Source of the DNA: Botrimarina mediterranea
Lineage (GTDB): Bacteria > Planctomycetota > Planctomycetia > Pirellulales > Lacipirellulaceae
Assembly (NCBI RefSeq): GCF_007753265.1
Contig: NZ_CP036349.1
Coordinates: forward strand, 4,621,363-4,685,362
Reading direction: 5' to 3'
Length of the DNA stretch: 64,000 nt
Translations under genes and position numbers: made by a program
Part shown: positions 53,843 to 62,494 of the stretch, piece by piece
Layout: each line of letters begins with the position of its first letter
Numbering within the stretch: position 1 is the stretch's first letter
Notes under the pieces: generated by a model
What the model saw: only the letters and a program-made list of their open reading frames with translations
Told to the model about the DNA's origin: nothing
The model's database searches: none

Positions 53843-53871
53843 ATCGTAGGCGTACCGCGACCGGATATCAA
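53843..53871 (-). promoter_or_regulatory. Predicted promoter of the cysteine leader/cysE unit
   Basis: Minus-strand -35 TTGATA (53866-53871), 17-bp spacer, -10 TACGAT (53843-53848). A transcription start 7-8 nt downstream falls on the leader ATG at 53835. Confidence 0.55.
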
Positions 53872-53931
53872 CTCGCCAGGGGGAGTATTCGGCGGTCGGC
53901 CGGGGTCGAATGCAGCGATTCTCGGCGGGGC

Positions 53932-54093
53932 GACTCCCGGCGCTGACGCTGAGGGCTCCTCAGAATCTGCTAGCTGATCATCAAGACGCCGTGAACTGCC
54001 GACGGGTTCGCGAGCCATCGGCGCCGGTAATGCCCCAACTCGTTGCTATCCCTCCCACAGCCAGGGAGCCGGTATGCGTTAGCGTTCGGAGTC
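53932..54093. repeat. REP-like inverted pair upstream of the cysE unit
   Basis: Unit 53932-53959 reads on the minus strand as GGAGCCCTCAGCGTCAGCGC..; unit 54065-54093 on the plus strand is GGAGCCGGTATGCGTTAGCG... Both fit the GAGCC...GCG(T/C)TAGCG...CGG REP pattern in opposite orientation. Nothing else is recognised in 53872-54124. Confidence 0.65.
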
Positions 54094-54124
54094 GACGCGA
54101 CAAAAAACCCACCAAGCCGAGACG

Positions 54125-54937
54125 CTACCGCACCACCAACAGCGTCAAGTCATCCGGCTTCGACGGCACGCCAGGCAAGGTCGAGATCATCCGTTCGTGG
54201 GCCGCGTCGGCGAGGCGGCGGGCGGCGTCCATCGCCGTGCCCCGGCGGCTGAGCTGGATCAGCTCGTCGGTGGTGAGGTTGTCGAACAACCCGTCGCTGG
54301 CGACGAGCACCGTGTCGTGCTGCGACAGCTTGACCGCGGGCCCCAGCTCGATGCGTGAGTCGGCCGCGCCGATCACGTTCGACACCACGTGGCGGTCCTC
54401 GTGGTGCATCGCTTCATCGTTCCCGATCAGCCCCGCCTCGACTCCGTAGGCGACCGGGGCGTGGGCGGTGGTCAGCAGCTTGAGCTTGCCGCGCCCGCCG
54501 CACACCAGGACGCCGGCGTCGCCGACGTGGTACGTGCGTGCAAAGTCGCCGTCGGGCCCGCCGATTGAGAACTCGACGATCGCCAGCGTCGTCGCCGCCC
54601 CGCCGCCGATCGCGAGGACGGCCTGGTTCGCCGCTTCGATGCCGTCGATGATCGCGGTGCGGAGTTGGTAGGTCTCACGGTCGGCCAGCGCGAGCGAACG
54701 CTCGAGCGCCTGCACCGCTTTGCGTGACGCGACCTCGCCGAGCGACTGCCCGCCCACGCCGTCCGCCACCACCAGCACGGCCGAGTAGTCGTCCCACGGC
54801 AACAGCGCGGCGGAGTCTTCGTTAGGCGTCTCCTTGCCGGGCGAGCGCGTCGAGAACGCGGCGATCGCGCGGCGACCCAGCCGACCGATCTCGGTGGGGG
54901 TCGTCATCTCGGATTCGTGGAAGCATGTCGCCTGCAT
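54125..54937 (-). CDS. PP2C-family protein phosphatase
   Basis: A 270-aa protein (start ATG 54937; ATG 54907 possible). PPM/PP2C motifs: metal-binding aspartates in KETPNEDSAALL and VLVVADGVGG, YHVGDAGVLV, and the late DTVLVASDGLFDNLTTDELI and PDDLTLLVVR. It dephosphorylates Ser/Thr residues. It follows the kinase gene by 21 bp on the same strand, so the pair is probably one operon of writer and eraser. Confidence 0.9.
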   Translation of the reverse strand: MQATCFHESEMTTPTEIGRLGRRAIAAFSTRSPGKETPNEDSAALLPWDDYSAVLVVADGVGGQSLGEVASRKAVQALERSLALADRETYQLRTAIIDGIEAANQAVLAIGGGAATTLAIVEFSIGGPDGDFARTYHVGDAGVLVCGGRGKLKLLTTAHAPVAYGVEAGLIGNDEAMHHEDRHVVSNVIGAADSRIELGPAVKLSQHDTVLVASDGLFDNLTTDELIQLSRRGTAMDAARRLADAAHERMISTLPGVPSKPDDLTLLVVR

Positions 54938-54958
54938 CGTGCGTCTCGGACGCCAAGG

Positions 54959-56296
54959 TTAACCACCGGTGAGGCTACGCAGCCCCTTCCGACACCACGG
55001 ACAACAGCTCCAGAACTCTCTGACGACGCCCCAACCGCACGCCGCGCAGTTGTCGCTGACGCCCTCGACCTTCCACTTGCGTTTGACCTTGGTGTGGCAC
55101 CACGGGCAGTAACGCATCCAGGGCATCAGCAGCTTACGCTCGCACGCCTTGTTGCCGCAGCGGGCCGAGTAACGCTTGTCGGTAAACTCGCGGCTGGTGG
55201 TGACCTCGAACCCCGGGCCGTAGCACCAGGGGCAGTAGTGCCAGTCGAGCTTCATCCCGCGGTGGCAACGGGGGCACGCCTGCGGGAACTTCGTCTCGTC
55301 CGCGAAGCGCGAGCGGTCCGCCCGGCACCAGGGGCAGAACGCCATCGCCTCGGACACCGGGCCGTCGCAGCGCTCGCACGTGTAGCGCGTATCGAGTTGG
55401 GCGCCGAAGCGGCGTTTGAACTCGACCCGTTGGATCGTCCGCCAGTTCTGTGTCGAAGCGACCGGGCGCTTGCGATTGCCGCGCGACGCGCCGGCGTCGG
55501 ACAGCGCCTTGGCGCCGACCCGCTTCCACGCCCCGCGCATCGCTTCGGCCGTGGCGTAACGACCACCGGGCTCGATCTCGATCGCCCGACGCAACACGGC
55601 GATCGCCTCTTCCTTGAGCACACGCTTGAGCCGTTCGTGCCCCAGCAGCGGCCAGCGGTACGGATACGTCGGCAACTGCCCCGAGAACATCCGCCACAGC
55701 GTCAGCCCCATCGAGAAGACGTCCGACCGCAGCGACGGCGACCCGAGCGCCTGCTCCGGCGCCACGTAGCCGACCGTCCCGGCGCCGGAGCCGCGCAGCG
55801 TCCGCTGCGCGATCCGCGCGATGCCGAAGTCCCCCAGCCGCACCCGGCCGCCGGCGAACAACAGGAAGTTGTCGGGCTTCACGTCGCAATGCGCGATCGA
55901 TAGCTCGTGGGCGTACGCCAGGCCGGCGAGCATCTGGTCGGCGTAGGTGATCGCCGTCTTCGTGGCGAGGCGGCGCTCCAGCCGGTCGCCGAGCGACTCG
56001 ACCGCCAGCGACGTGACGATCACAAACAGCCCGTCGATCACGTCCGCCGACTTCAGTGGCAAGACGTTCGGGTGGTCGAGCGACGCGATCATCCGCACCT
56101 CGCGGCGGAACTGCTCAGTCGCTGCGTCGTCCATCAGGTGCGTGTGCGGCGCCTTGATCGCGACCCGCACGCCCTCGATCGTGTCGCGGGCCTGGTAGAC
56201 GGTGGCGAACCCCCCCTCGGCAAGCCGCTTCTCAATGACGTACTTGCCGAGGCGGCTGCGGGGTCGGAGGCGTTTATCGGCAGGCATGCGGTGCAT
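54959..56296 (-). CDS. Ser/Thr protein kinase with four C-terminal zinc ribbons
   Basis: A 445-aa protein. The Hanks-type kinase covers about residues 18-275: glycine loop LAEGGFATVYQA, lysine K48 (VAIK), the catalytic loop AHCDVKPDN (HCD in place of the usual HRD, so the activation-loop-type arginine is missing), DFG at 156-158 and YVAPEQ. After a basic linker come four CxxC-type ribbon pairs: CERC/CPWC, CPRC/CPWC, CGNKAC/CPWC and CAAC/CPWC, each second half ending CPWC. No transmembrane helix is seen, so it is cytoplasmic, unlike most PASTA kinases. It is paired with the PP2C gene. Confidence 0.85.
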   Translation of the reverse strand: MHRMPADKRLRPRSRLGKYVIEKRLAEGGFATVYQARDTIEGVRVAIKAPHTHLMDDAATEQFRREVRMIASLDHPNVLPLKSADVIDGLFVIVTSLAVESLGDRLERRLATKTAITYADQMLAGLAYAHELSIAHCDVKPDNFLLFAGGRVRLGDFGIARIAQRTLRGSGAGTVGYVAPEQALGSPSLRSDVFSMGLTLWRMFSGQLPTYPYRWPLLGHERLKRVLKEEAIAVLRRAIEIEPGGRYATAEAMRGAWKRVGAKALSDAGASRGNRKRPVASTQNWRTIQRVEFKRRFGAQLDTRYTCERCDGPVSEAMAFCPWCRADRSRFADETKFPQACPRCHRGMKLDWHYCPWCYGPGFEVTTSREFTDKRYSARCGNKACERKLLMPWMRYCPWCHTKVKRKWKVEGVSDNCAACGWGVVREFWSCCPWCRKGLRSLTGG

Positions 56297-56426
56297 TCTC
56301 GGCGGAAGACTGACAGAGTAAACCGCGGAGACGCCCTGAGCGCCAAGATCGCCCCGGAAGGGCTTTTAGACAGGATTGACTGGATCGACTGGAATAACCG
56401 CTACCGCGGGGGGCAGCAGGTGAAAT

Positions 56427-56513
56427 TGTAGGAGGGGTCTCCAGACCCCGATTACGCGCACCATGCCGTTATGGAATGGAGACCGTAATCGGCGTCTGGA
56501 GACGCCTCCTACA
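56427..56513. repeat. TGTGGGAGG-family inverted REP pair (flipped centre)
   Basis: Unit 56427-56456 (TGTAGGAGGGGTCTCCAGAC..) faces unit 56484-56513. The centre CGCGCACCATGCC (56455-56467) is the reverse complement of the centre of the pair at 35983-36070, so the loop has been inverted relative to the arms. The rest of 56297-56629 shows no gene. Confidence 0.85.
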
Positions 56514-56629
56514 GGCTGCGGCGCAATCGGGTGGCGAGGGCGCTCCGTCAGGAAGCCCCTAAGAAGTGGAGACCCAGACGCCACTGCAACGGGGGCTTCC
56601 CTAAGCGGGAGCGCCCCCGCCACCCACCG

Positions 56630-56920
56630 CTACCTCGTCTGACCGCACTCAAAGCACTTTGTCGATTCAGGTGTGCGGAGGGCTTTTCCACATGCGGCGC
56701 ATGGTGGTCCGTAAAGCGAAATCCTGTGGTGGAATACTGCGTTGATGTTCGTTTCGTGAAAGCCGGTGATTTCTTTGTAGTGTTCAAGCATTTGGGCGTA
56801 TGGCTCGGTACTACTTCCTTCACGCCGTGTATAGCCAGTGACTGGGTGCACGCGCGCCCACTCTTCTTCGTCAAGCATCGGCATGTAGGTTTTGCATTGC
56901 CAGCACCAGAGAACTTTCAT
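56630..56920 (-). CDS. Small zinc-ribbon protein of unknown function
   Basis: From ATG 56920 (MKVLWCWQCKTYMPMLDEEEW) the protein has 96 aa with AGGAG 9 nt upstream. An N-terminal CWQC knuckle and a C-terminal CAACGKAL...CFECGQ pair flank a helical middle with Tyr/Glu residues (YAQMLEHYKEITGFHE). The GC content and codon use are lower than those of its neighbours (TTTCTTTGT- and GTATAG-type stretches), suggesting acquisition by transfer. I do not recognise a named family. An upstream in-frame start lies in the palindrome and is rejected. Confidence 0.7.
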   Translation of the reverse strand: MKVLWCWQCKTYMPMLDEEEWARVHPVTGYTRREGSSTEPYAQMLEHYKEITGFHETNINAVFHHRISLYGPPCAACGKALRTPESTKCFECGQTR

Positions 56921-56968
56921 CGTTAAGACTCCTCCGCGTCCTCTGCGAACTCCGCGGAGAACAAGTAG

Positions 56969-57083
56969 GTAGGGTGCGATGCAGCGCAGCGGAATCGCAC
57001 CGCCACGGCGTCGAGCGGAGGGCATAACGCCGACCAATCGATACCGGGAAGGTGCGATTCCGCTACGCTGCATCGCACCCTAC
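56969..57083. repeat. 33-bp near-perfect inverted repeat before yqgE stop
   Basis: The left arm 56969-57001 (GTAGGGTGCGATGCAGCGCA..) and right arm 57051-57083 pair over 33 bp with one mismatch. The right arm ends 3 bp from the yqgE stop. It is another word family (GCGATTCCGC) without a match elsewhere in the window. Confidence 0.85.
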
Positions 57084-57086
57084 GAT

Positions 57087-57635
57087 TCAATTCAACGACG
57101 GGTCATCCGGCGCCGACTTCGGGTCTCTACCCGGCAGCAGCACCCCCAGCGCGATGCGTTTCGTGACTTCGTCCCAGACTTCGTCGGGTTCGGCGAAGAC
57201 GTCGTCGACTTGGGCTTGGGTCGTTAGCCAGCCGCCCTGTTGGAGCTCGCCTTCGAGTTGGCCGCCGCCCCAGCCGCTGTTCCCCGTGTAGAGACGGAAG
57301 GGGTGTTTGGATTGCCGCACCAGCGGGTCGACGGTGTGCTTCTGCATCGACATGTAGAGGCCGGGGAGGATCTGCTTCTCGCTGAGCTTCTTCGACGTGT
57401 GCAGCGCGATCAGCGGCCCCGGCACCGGGCCCCCCTGGTTGAGCTGCTGCTGGCAATCGCAGGGATCGAACTCGACCGCTTCCCAAACCTGCTCGATCGT
57501 CCGGTCCACCACCCGATTGAGCACCACCCCGAGCGCGCCGTCGTCGTTGTGCTCCAAGAGCAGCACGACAGTCCGCTGGAAGTTCGGGTCCCGAAGCTTC
57601 CGCGAGGCGACGAGAAGATGGCTGGAGAGGGACAA
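57087..57635 (-). CDS. YqgE/AlgH family protein
   Basis: A 182-aa protein. The family opening LLVASRKLRDPNFQRTVVLLLEHNDDGALGVVLNR is clear, with GGPVPGPLIALHT in place of GGPV, and RLYTGNSGWGGGQLEGELQQGGWL as the second conserved block. The role in other bacteria is uncertain. Its start follows a C-rich tract (plus-strand G-rich 57636-57673) with no Shine-Dalgarno. Confidence 0.88.
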   Translation of the reverse strand: MSLSSHLLVASRKLRDPNFQRTVVLLLEHNDDGALGVVLNRVVDRTIEQVWEAVEFDPCDCQQQLNQGGPVPGPLIALHTSKKLSEKQILPGLYMSMQKHTVDPLVRQSKHPFRLYTGNSGWGGGQLEGELQQGGWLTTQAQVDDVFAEPDEVWDEVTKRIALGVLLPGRDPKSAPDDPSLN

Positions 57636-57673
57636 GGGGAGGGGTTAGGGGCTGAGGGGCTGAGGGGTTTGGG
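57636..57673. repeat. Single G-rich arm of the GGGGTTAGGG family
   Basis: GGGGAGGGGTTAGGGGCTGA continues as GGGGCTGAGGGG. It lies immediately before the yqgE start. The same type of tract precedes aroF (34214-34250) and the permease (52570). No matching inverse arm is evident here. Confidence 0.55.
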
Positions 57674-57709
57674 AATCCCTACAGGCTACTTGCCTCTTGC
57701 CTTGATCAT

Positions 57710-59251
57710 CTAGCCACCCAGCCTCTCTCTCGTAATCTCGATCGCCTTCAAGAGCCCTCGCGCCTTGCTCAGCGTCTCTTGGTGCTCGCTCTCGGGGACG
57801 CTGTCAGCGACGATGCCGGCGCCGGCTTGGACGTAGGCTTTGCCGTTCGCGACGACGATTGTTCGCAGGGCGATGCAGGTGTCCATGTCGCCGGCGAAGT
57901 CGAGGTAGCCGACGGCCCCCGCGTACGGCCCGCGGCGGTGAGGTTCGAGCTCGTCGATGATCTCCATCGCCCGGACCTTCGGGGCGCCACTCACGGTGCC
58001 CGCCGGCAGGCAGGCGGCGAGGGCGTCGAACGCGTCGCGGTCCTTGGTGAGTTGGCCGGTGACGTTCGACGTGATGTGCATCACGTGGCTGTAACGTTCG
58101 ATGACCATCACGTCGGAGATCTGCACCGAGCCGTACTGGGCGACGCGGCCGACGTCGTTGCGGCCGAGGTCGACGAGCATCACGTGCTCGGCCCGTTCCT
58201 TGGGGTCGGCGAGCAGCTCCTCGGCGAGGGCCTGATCCTCGGCCTCGTCCTTGCCGCGGCGGCGCGTGCCGGCGAGCGGCCTGACCGTGACGTGGCCATC
58301 GACGACGCGGACCATGATCTCCGGCGAGCTGCCGACCAGCGTGCAGCCGGGCATCCGCACGAAGAACATGAAGGGGCTCGGGTTCACCACCCGCAGCGTG
58401 CGGTAGATCTCCAGCGGGTCATGCTCCCAAGGCGTCACCAACCGCTGGCTGAGCACCACCTGAAAGATATCCCCGGCGCGGATGTACTCGACGCATTTCT
58501 CTACCGCGTCTTCAAAACCTTTCTTCGTGAAGTTCGACTCGAAGTCGAGCGTGACGTCGCCGGTGGTGTCGATGTCGGTCGGCACGAGTTCGTCGATCGG
58601 CTGTGAGATCCGCGCGACGAGTTCGTCGACGCGCTCGCACGCCTCGGCATACGCCGCTTTCAGATCGGAACCCCCCTTTCCAATAGACGCGTCGGTCTTC
58701 GCCAAAACGAGGACCGTCAGCGTCTTATCGACGTTATCGAACACTAGCAGGTGATCGAAGAAGCCGAATGCTAGGTCCGGCAGCTGGCGGTCGTCCTCGG
58801 GCGCGTTCGGCAGGTGCTCGACGTAGCGCACCGTGTCGTAACCCGCATAGCCGATGGCGCCGCCGACGAACGGCGGCAGGCCGGGCGGCTTAGCGACGCG
58901 GACCTTGCCCACCTCTTCGCGGAGCGTTTCCAGCGGGTTGTCCGACTCGAACGACTGTGGCTTGCTGGCGCCGGCGCCGAATTCGGTGCGTGTGACCTTT
59001 GTGCCGCTAGCCTCGAGCAGCAGAAAGGGGTCGGTCGCCAAGAAGCTGTAACGCCCCACCTTCTCGCCGCCGATGACGCTTTCGAAGAGGCACGCCACGG
59101 GCCCGTCGCCGGTCGCCTCGAGCCGGTGGAACGCCGACACGGGCGTCAGCGCGTCGCTCACCAGCCGCCGCCACACCGGCACGCGATCCGCGTCTTTCGC
59201 CAACTCGGCGAACTCGGCGTACGTAGGACGGTGAGGCGATGACGCTGACAC
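57710..59251 (-). CDS. trpE: Anthranilate synthase component I
   Basis: A 513-aa protein from GTG 59251 with AGGGAG 7-12 nt upstream. The N-terminal regulatory region ([35 protein letters not shown]) and the chorismate-utilising domain are both complete: [93 protein letters not shown], and [22 protein letters not shown]. It makes anthranilate from chorismate. A 15-bp hairpin lies in its 5' leader, but no Trp-rich leader peptide is convincing. Confidence 0.95.
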   Translation of the reverse strand: MSASSPHRPTYAEFAELAKDADRVPVWRRLVSDALTPVSAFHRLEATGDGPVACLFESVIGGEKVGRYSFLATDPFLLLEASGTKVTRTEFGAGASKPQSFESDNPLETLREEVGKVRVAKPPGLPPFVGGAIGYAGYDTVRYVEHLPNAPEDDRQLPDLAFGFFDHLLVFDNVDKTLTVLVLAKTDASIGKGGSDLKAAYAEACERVDELVARISQPIDELVPTDIDTTGDVTLDFESNFTKKGFEDAVEKCVEYIRAGDIFQVVLSQRLVTPWEHDPLEIYRTLRVVNPSPFMFFVRMPGCTLVGSSPEIMVRVVDGHVTVRPLAGTRRRGKDEAEDQALAEELLADPKERAEHVMLVDLGRNDVGRVAQYGSVQISDVMVIERYSHVMHITSNVTGQLTKDRDAFDALAACLPAGTVSGAPKVRAMEIIDELEPHRRGPYAGAVGYLDFAGDMDTCIALRTIVVANGKAYVQAGAGIVADSVPESEHQETLSKARGLLKAIEITRERLGG

Positions 59252-59276
59252 GAGTTAGCTCCCTGACATGACAATC

Positions 59277-59309
59277 CTTGTAGGAGGCGTCTCCGACGCC
59301 TCCTACAAG
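59277..59309. repeat. Perfect 15-bp hairpin in the trpE leader
   Basis: CTTGTAGGAGGCGTC (59277-59291), TCC loop, GACGCCTCCTACAAG (59295-59309). It belongs to the TGTGGGAGG family. It is 26 bp upstream of the trpE GTG and has no U-run, so terminator function is unlikely. Confidence 0.8.
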
Positions 59310-59477
59310 AACCACAAAACACAGCTGCTGACGCCAGACCGCTGACGATCCGCCGGGGTTCGCGGCCACTCTACCAGTGGGCGCTGGGCCCGACAACGCA
59401 CGCCCCGCGGCCGTCGGGCCGGGCGTATCCCGTGCAGAGGCAACACGTTACGCACGAGGCCCTGATCGTCACCGTTC

Positions 59478-59506
59478 TTGCCGCCCCCCACGGGCGCCGA
59501 TAGACT
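59478..59506 (+). promoter_or_regulatory. Predicted promoter of the mcsA-mcsB unit
   Basis: TTGCCG (59478-59483), 17-bp spacer, TAGACT (59501-59506); the start codon of mcsA is about 85 bp downstream. The rest of 59310-59598 shows no gene. Confidence 0.4.
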
Positions 59507-59598
59507 CCTTTTGCAGACCCCCTAGCTTTCTCGACTAGGCCAGCCTCACCGCTAGCCAGCCCCTCCGCAACACAAGCCCCTTACGCCCCGCGACTTCG

Positions 59599-60105
59599 AT
59601 GAAGTGCCAGAAGTGCGACCGACCGGCGACCTTCCACATCACCGACCTCGTCGATGGTGAGCCGAAGGAGGTCCACCTCTGCGAGGTCTGCGCCAAGGAG
59701 TTTCTGTCGCCGATCACGCAGGACTCGGACTCGGCCATGCCGGAGATGGCGGGCCTGCTCGCGCAGCAGCTGGCGATCGGCCAGACGGCCGAGGAGCTCG
59801 CCGAGCTGGATCAACGGGTGTGCCCCGTGTGCGGCATCAGCTTCCTCGAGTTCCGCAAGCAAGGCCGCTTGGGGTGCCCGCACGACTACGTCCACTTCGC
59901 CAAGGAGCTGGAGCCGCTGCTGGTGAACATCCACGGCGAGACGCAGCACGTCGGCAAGACGCCCCGCCGCGGCGGCGCCAACGCCGAGCAGCAGACCCAG
60001 CTCATCCGCCTCCGCCGCGAGATGAAAGAAGCGGTGACGAAAGAGAACTACGAGCGCGCGTCACAGTTGCGCGATCAGATCCGTGAGATTGAGCAAGCAA
60101 GTTAG
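59599..60105 (+). CDS. mcsA: McsA-like activator of protein arginine kinase
   Basis: A 168-aa protein. N-terminal zinc knuckles CQKCDRP and CEVCAKEF, a further CPVCGISFLEFRKQGRLGC, and a C-terminal UVR-type coiled motif (LRREMKEAVTKENYERASQLRDQIREIE). McsA activates McsB, which phosphorylates arginines and marks proteins for ClpCP in Firmicutes. The stop TAG begins the palindrome at 60103-60200; mcsB follows 101 bp later. Both components are intact. Confidence 0.88.
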   Translation: MKCQKCDRPATFHITDLVDGEPKEVHLCEVCAKEFLSPITQDSDSAMPEMAGLLAQQLAIGQTAEELAELDQRVCPVCGISFLEFRKQGRLGCPHDYVHFAKELEPLLVNIHGETQHVGKTPRRGGANAEQQTQLIRLRREMKEAVTKENYERASQLRDQIREIEQAS

Positions 60106-60200
60106 GCGCTAGTTGCTGGGCGCTAGGCGCTAGGCAACGAAACGCAATCAAAGCCGAAATCTACCCATCAACTAGCGCCTAGAAACTAGCGCCCAGCGCC
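60103..60200. repeat. GCGCTAGG-word palindrome between mcsA and mcsB
   Basis: The left arm 60103-60137 (TAGGCGCTAGTTGCTGGGCG..) faces the right arm 60170-60200 (AACTAGCGCCTAG..). It begins with the mcsA stop codon and ends 6 bp before the mcsB ATG, so it would lie within an mcsAB transcript. Confidence 0.8.
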
Positions 60201-60206
60201 TCCCCT

Positions 60207-61313
60207 ATGTCTCTCGACTTCGAATCGATGGCCCACCACTGCGGGGAGTGGCTCCGCGCGTCGGGCCCCGAGTCGGACATCGTCATCAGCAGCCGCGTGC
60301 GTCTGGCGCGCAACCTGACCGACTTCCCGTTCATCGCCCGGGCGACCGAGTCGGACCGTGAACAGATCGAGCAGATCCTGCACGCCCGGATCGAGGCGCT
60401 CCAGGCGGCCGGCAAGCTCCCCCCCGCCCAGCCCAGCAACGAGCTGCACTACGTCAACGTCAGCCAGCTTCCCGAGATCGACCGCCAGTTCCTGATGGAA
60501 CGGCAGCTGATCAGCCGCGAGCTGGCCGACGCCGAGGGCGCGCGGGCCGTGGTGATCGATGGCGGCGAGCGCTTCAGCGTGATGATCAACGAAGAGGATC
60601 ACCTGCGTCTGCAAGTGATGCACTCGGGCCTCGACCTCGAGACCGCTTGGCGAGAGATCAACGAGATCGACGACCTGCTCGAAGAGCAGATCAACTACGC
60701 CTACAACGACCGCCTCGGCTACCTGACGGCGTGCCCCACCAATGTCGGCACCGGCATCCGCGTCAGCGTGATGCTCCACCTGCCCGCGCTGGTGATCACG
60801 CGGCAGATCGACAAGGTCTTCCGCAGCCTGCAGAAGATCAACCTCGCCGTCCGCGGCCTGTACGGCGAGGGCTCGCAAGCGATGGGCGACTTCTATCAGA
60901 TCTCGAACCAGGTCACCCTCGGCATGCCCGAGGAAGAGTTATTGAAGAAGGTCGCCGACGTGGTGCCGGTGCTGCTGGAGTACGAACGGCAGGCGCGGGA
61001 CTTCTTGATCCGCGAAAGCCAAGAGACGCTGCACGACCGCGTCAGCCGGGCGTTCGGCATCCTGCGGACCGCGCAGACGATCTCGAGCGAAGAGACGCTG
61101 CACCTGCTGTCGAGCGTCCGCATGGGCGTGAACCTCGGCCTGATCGGCGATGTCGGCATCCCGACGGTCAACAAGCTGTTCGTCCACACCCAGCCCGCGC
61201 ACTTGCAAAAGCTCGCCGGCATGGAGCTCGACCAATCCGACCGCAACATCGAACGCGCCAGCTACCTACGCCGCCACCTGAACGGCGGTACGTCGACGAC
61301 GGGGGCGAACTGA
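60207..61313 (+). CDS. mcsB: Protein-arginine kinase McsB
   Basis: A 368-aa phosphagen-kinase-fold enzyme. Motifs: DIVISSRVRLARNLTDFPFI (nucleotide-binding arginines), the conserved acidic NEEDHLRLQ and the catalytic-cysteine motif YLTACPTNVGTGIRVSVMLHLPAL, and GLYGEGSQAMGDFYQISNQ. The C-terminal region (LLSSVRMGVNLGLIG) resembles the phosphoarginine-binding part of Firmicute McsB. It adds phosphate to protein arginine. It is downstream of mcsA on the same strand. No clpC or ctsR is adjacent in this window. Confidence 0.9.
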   Translation: MSLDFESMAHHCGEWLRASGPESDIVISSRVRLARNLTDFPFIARATESDREQIEQILHARIEALQAAGKLPPAQPSNELHYVNVSQLPEIDRQFLMERQLISRELADAEGARAVVIDGGERFSVMINEEDHLRLQVMHSGLDLETAWREINEIDDLLEEQINYAYNDRLGYLTACPTNVGTGIRVSVMLHLPALVITRQIDKVFRSLQKINLAVRGLYGEGSQAMGDFYQISNQVTLGMPEEELLKKVADVVPVLLEYERQARDFLIRESQETLHDRVSRAFGILRTAQTISSEETLHLLSSVRMGVNLGLIGDVGIPTVNKLFVHTQPAHLQKLAGMELDQSDRNIERASYLRRHLNGGTSTTGAN

Positions 61314-61320
61314 GGCGGCC

Positions 61321-61929
61321 GTGTCTTCGCCCGCACTTCGCACGATCTACACCGTCGGCTACTCGACCCACGAGTGGCCCGCGTTCGTCGCTTTGCTACG
61401 CGGCGCCGGGATTACCGCCCTGGCGGACGTCCGCTCGAATCCCCAAGCGCGGCTGCCGCAGTATCGGCAAGAGAATCTGGCGCCGGGGCTGCGTGCTGAG
61501 GGTATCGCTTACGTCTGGCTTGGCAAGGAGCTCGGCGCGCGGCGTGACGAGCGTGAGTGTTACGTCAACGGGCAAGTCGATTACGAGCTCGTCGCCACTC
61601 TGCCGAACTTCCGCGCGGGGCTTGCTCGACTTGAGAAGGGCGTCGTCGATCACACGGTCACGCTGATGTGCGCCGAGCGCGAACCGCTCGACTGTCATCG
61701 GGGCGTGCTCATCGCGCGTGTCTTGAAAGCCGGGGGCTGGCGCGTGCGGCATCTCCGCGCGGATGGTTCCATCGAAGAGCACGACGAGACCGAGCGGCGG
61801 ATGGTCCAGCGCGTCGGCATCGACCCACTGCTCGATGCGGGAGTCGAACACGAGACGCTCGTCGAGCGAGCGTATCGAGAGCTAGGCCGCGCGATGACCT
61901 ACAAGCCGCCCCAAGACGCCGATGGGTAG
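61321..61929 (+). CDS. DUF488 domain protein
   Basis: A 202-aa protein. DUF488 pattern: IYTVGYSTHEWPAFVALLRGAGITALADVRSNPQAR (the strand ending in DVR), PGLRAEGIAYVWLGKELGARRD, and TLMCAEREPLDCHRGVLIARVL, the conserved Cys-His block. The biochemical function is unknown. It starts 8 bp after mcsB and may be part of the same transcript. The ending PPQDADG appears disordered. Confidence 0.88.
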   Translation: MSSPALRTIYTVGYSTHEWPAFVALLRGAGITALADVRSNPQARLPQYRQENLAPGLRAEGIAYVWLGKELGARRDERECYVNGQVDYELVATLPNFRAGLARLEKGVVDHTVTLMCAEREPLDCHRGVLIARVLKAGGWRVRHLRADGSIEEHDETERRMVQRVGIDPLLDAGVEHETLVERAYRELGRAMTYKPPQDADG

Positions 61930-61989
61930 GGTCCGCTGTGCGGACCACGGCTTGGGGGTCCAACCCCCGAAAAAAACCACCAATCGATC

Positions 61990-62241
61990 GGCGAGCCGGG
62001 AGCGTGAGCGACCAGAGTTTCGCCGGGTACCCGCTACAATGCCGGTCGCTCACGAGCATTCTGCCAGTGTTAATCAAAGGCTTGGCGATCAAGACGTCAC
62101 GTCAAACGATAGGCAACGAGCCGGGGGCTAAGGCCCCGCGGCTAATAAGGGCTAGCCACCAAGATCAGCCGGCACGCCTTAGCGTCCGGTTCTTCGACTT
62201 ACGACGATGGATGCAATATGCTCTCACGCTCCCGGCTCGCC
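61990..62241. repeat. Nested REP cluster downstream of the DUF488 gene
   Basis: Outer arms 61990-62008 and 62223-62241 are 19-bp perfect complements (GGCGAGCCGGGAGCGTGAG). An 11-bp inner stem pairs 62003-62013 with 62044-62054. Within is a third copy of the transposase-type REP pair: unit a' at 62119-62146 and unit b at 62164-62191. The rest of 61930-62494 shows no gene. Confidence 0.8.
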
Positions 62242-62494
62242 ACTGAACGCGCGGGGATCAGCGAATCGCTGTCACCGACGTCACCGAGGGTCGGTTTCAC
62301 ATCGTCGGCACTACGGACAGTGAGTGGCTAAAAACAAGCGGAAAGGCCACAAAAAGCCGACAAAAGCGGCCACCCCGCAGGCCCCGCAAAAAGGGCCCTT
62401 CTGTGCGTCAGAGGCCCGACCCCGGGGTAGACTCGCATGCCCCGCAAGGCGCCACAGGCGTGGACGCTAGGGCCCTTAGAATCGATGCTGTGGC

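Noticed and set aside
59303-59491. A Trp-type leader peptide upstream of trpE
   Set aside because: The frame has only two scattered Trp codons, no terminator/antiterminator pair with a U-run, and the hairpin there belongs to a dispersed repeat family.
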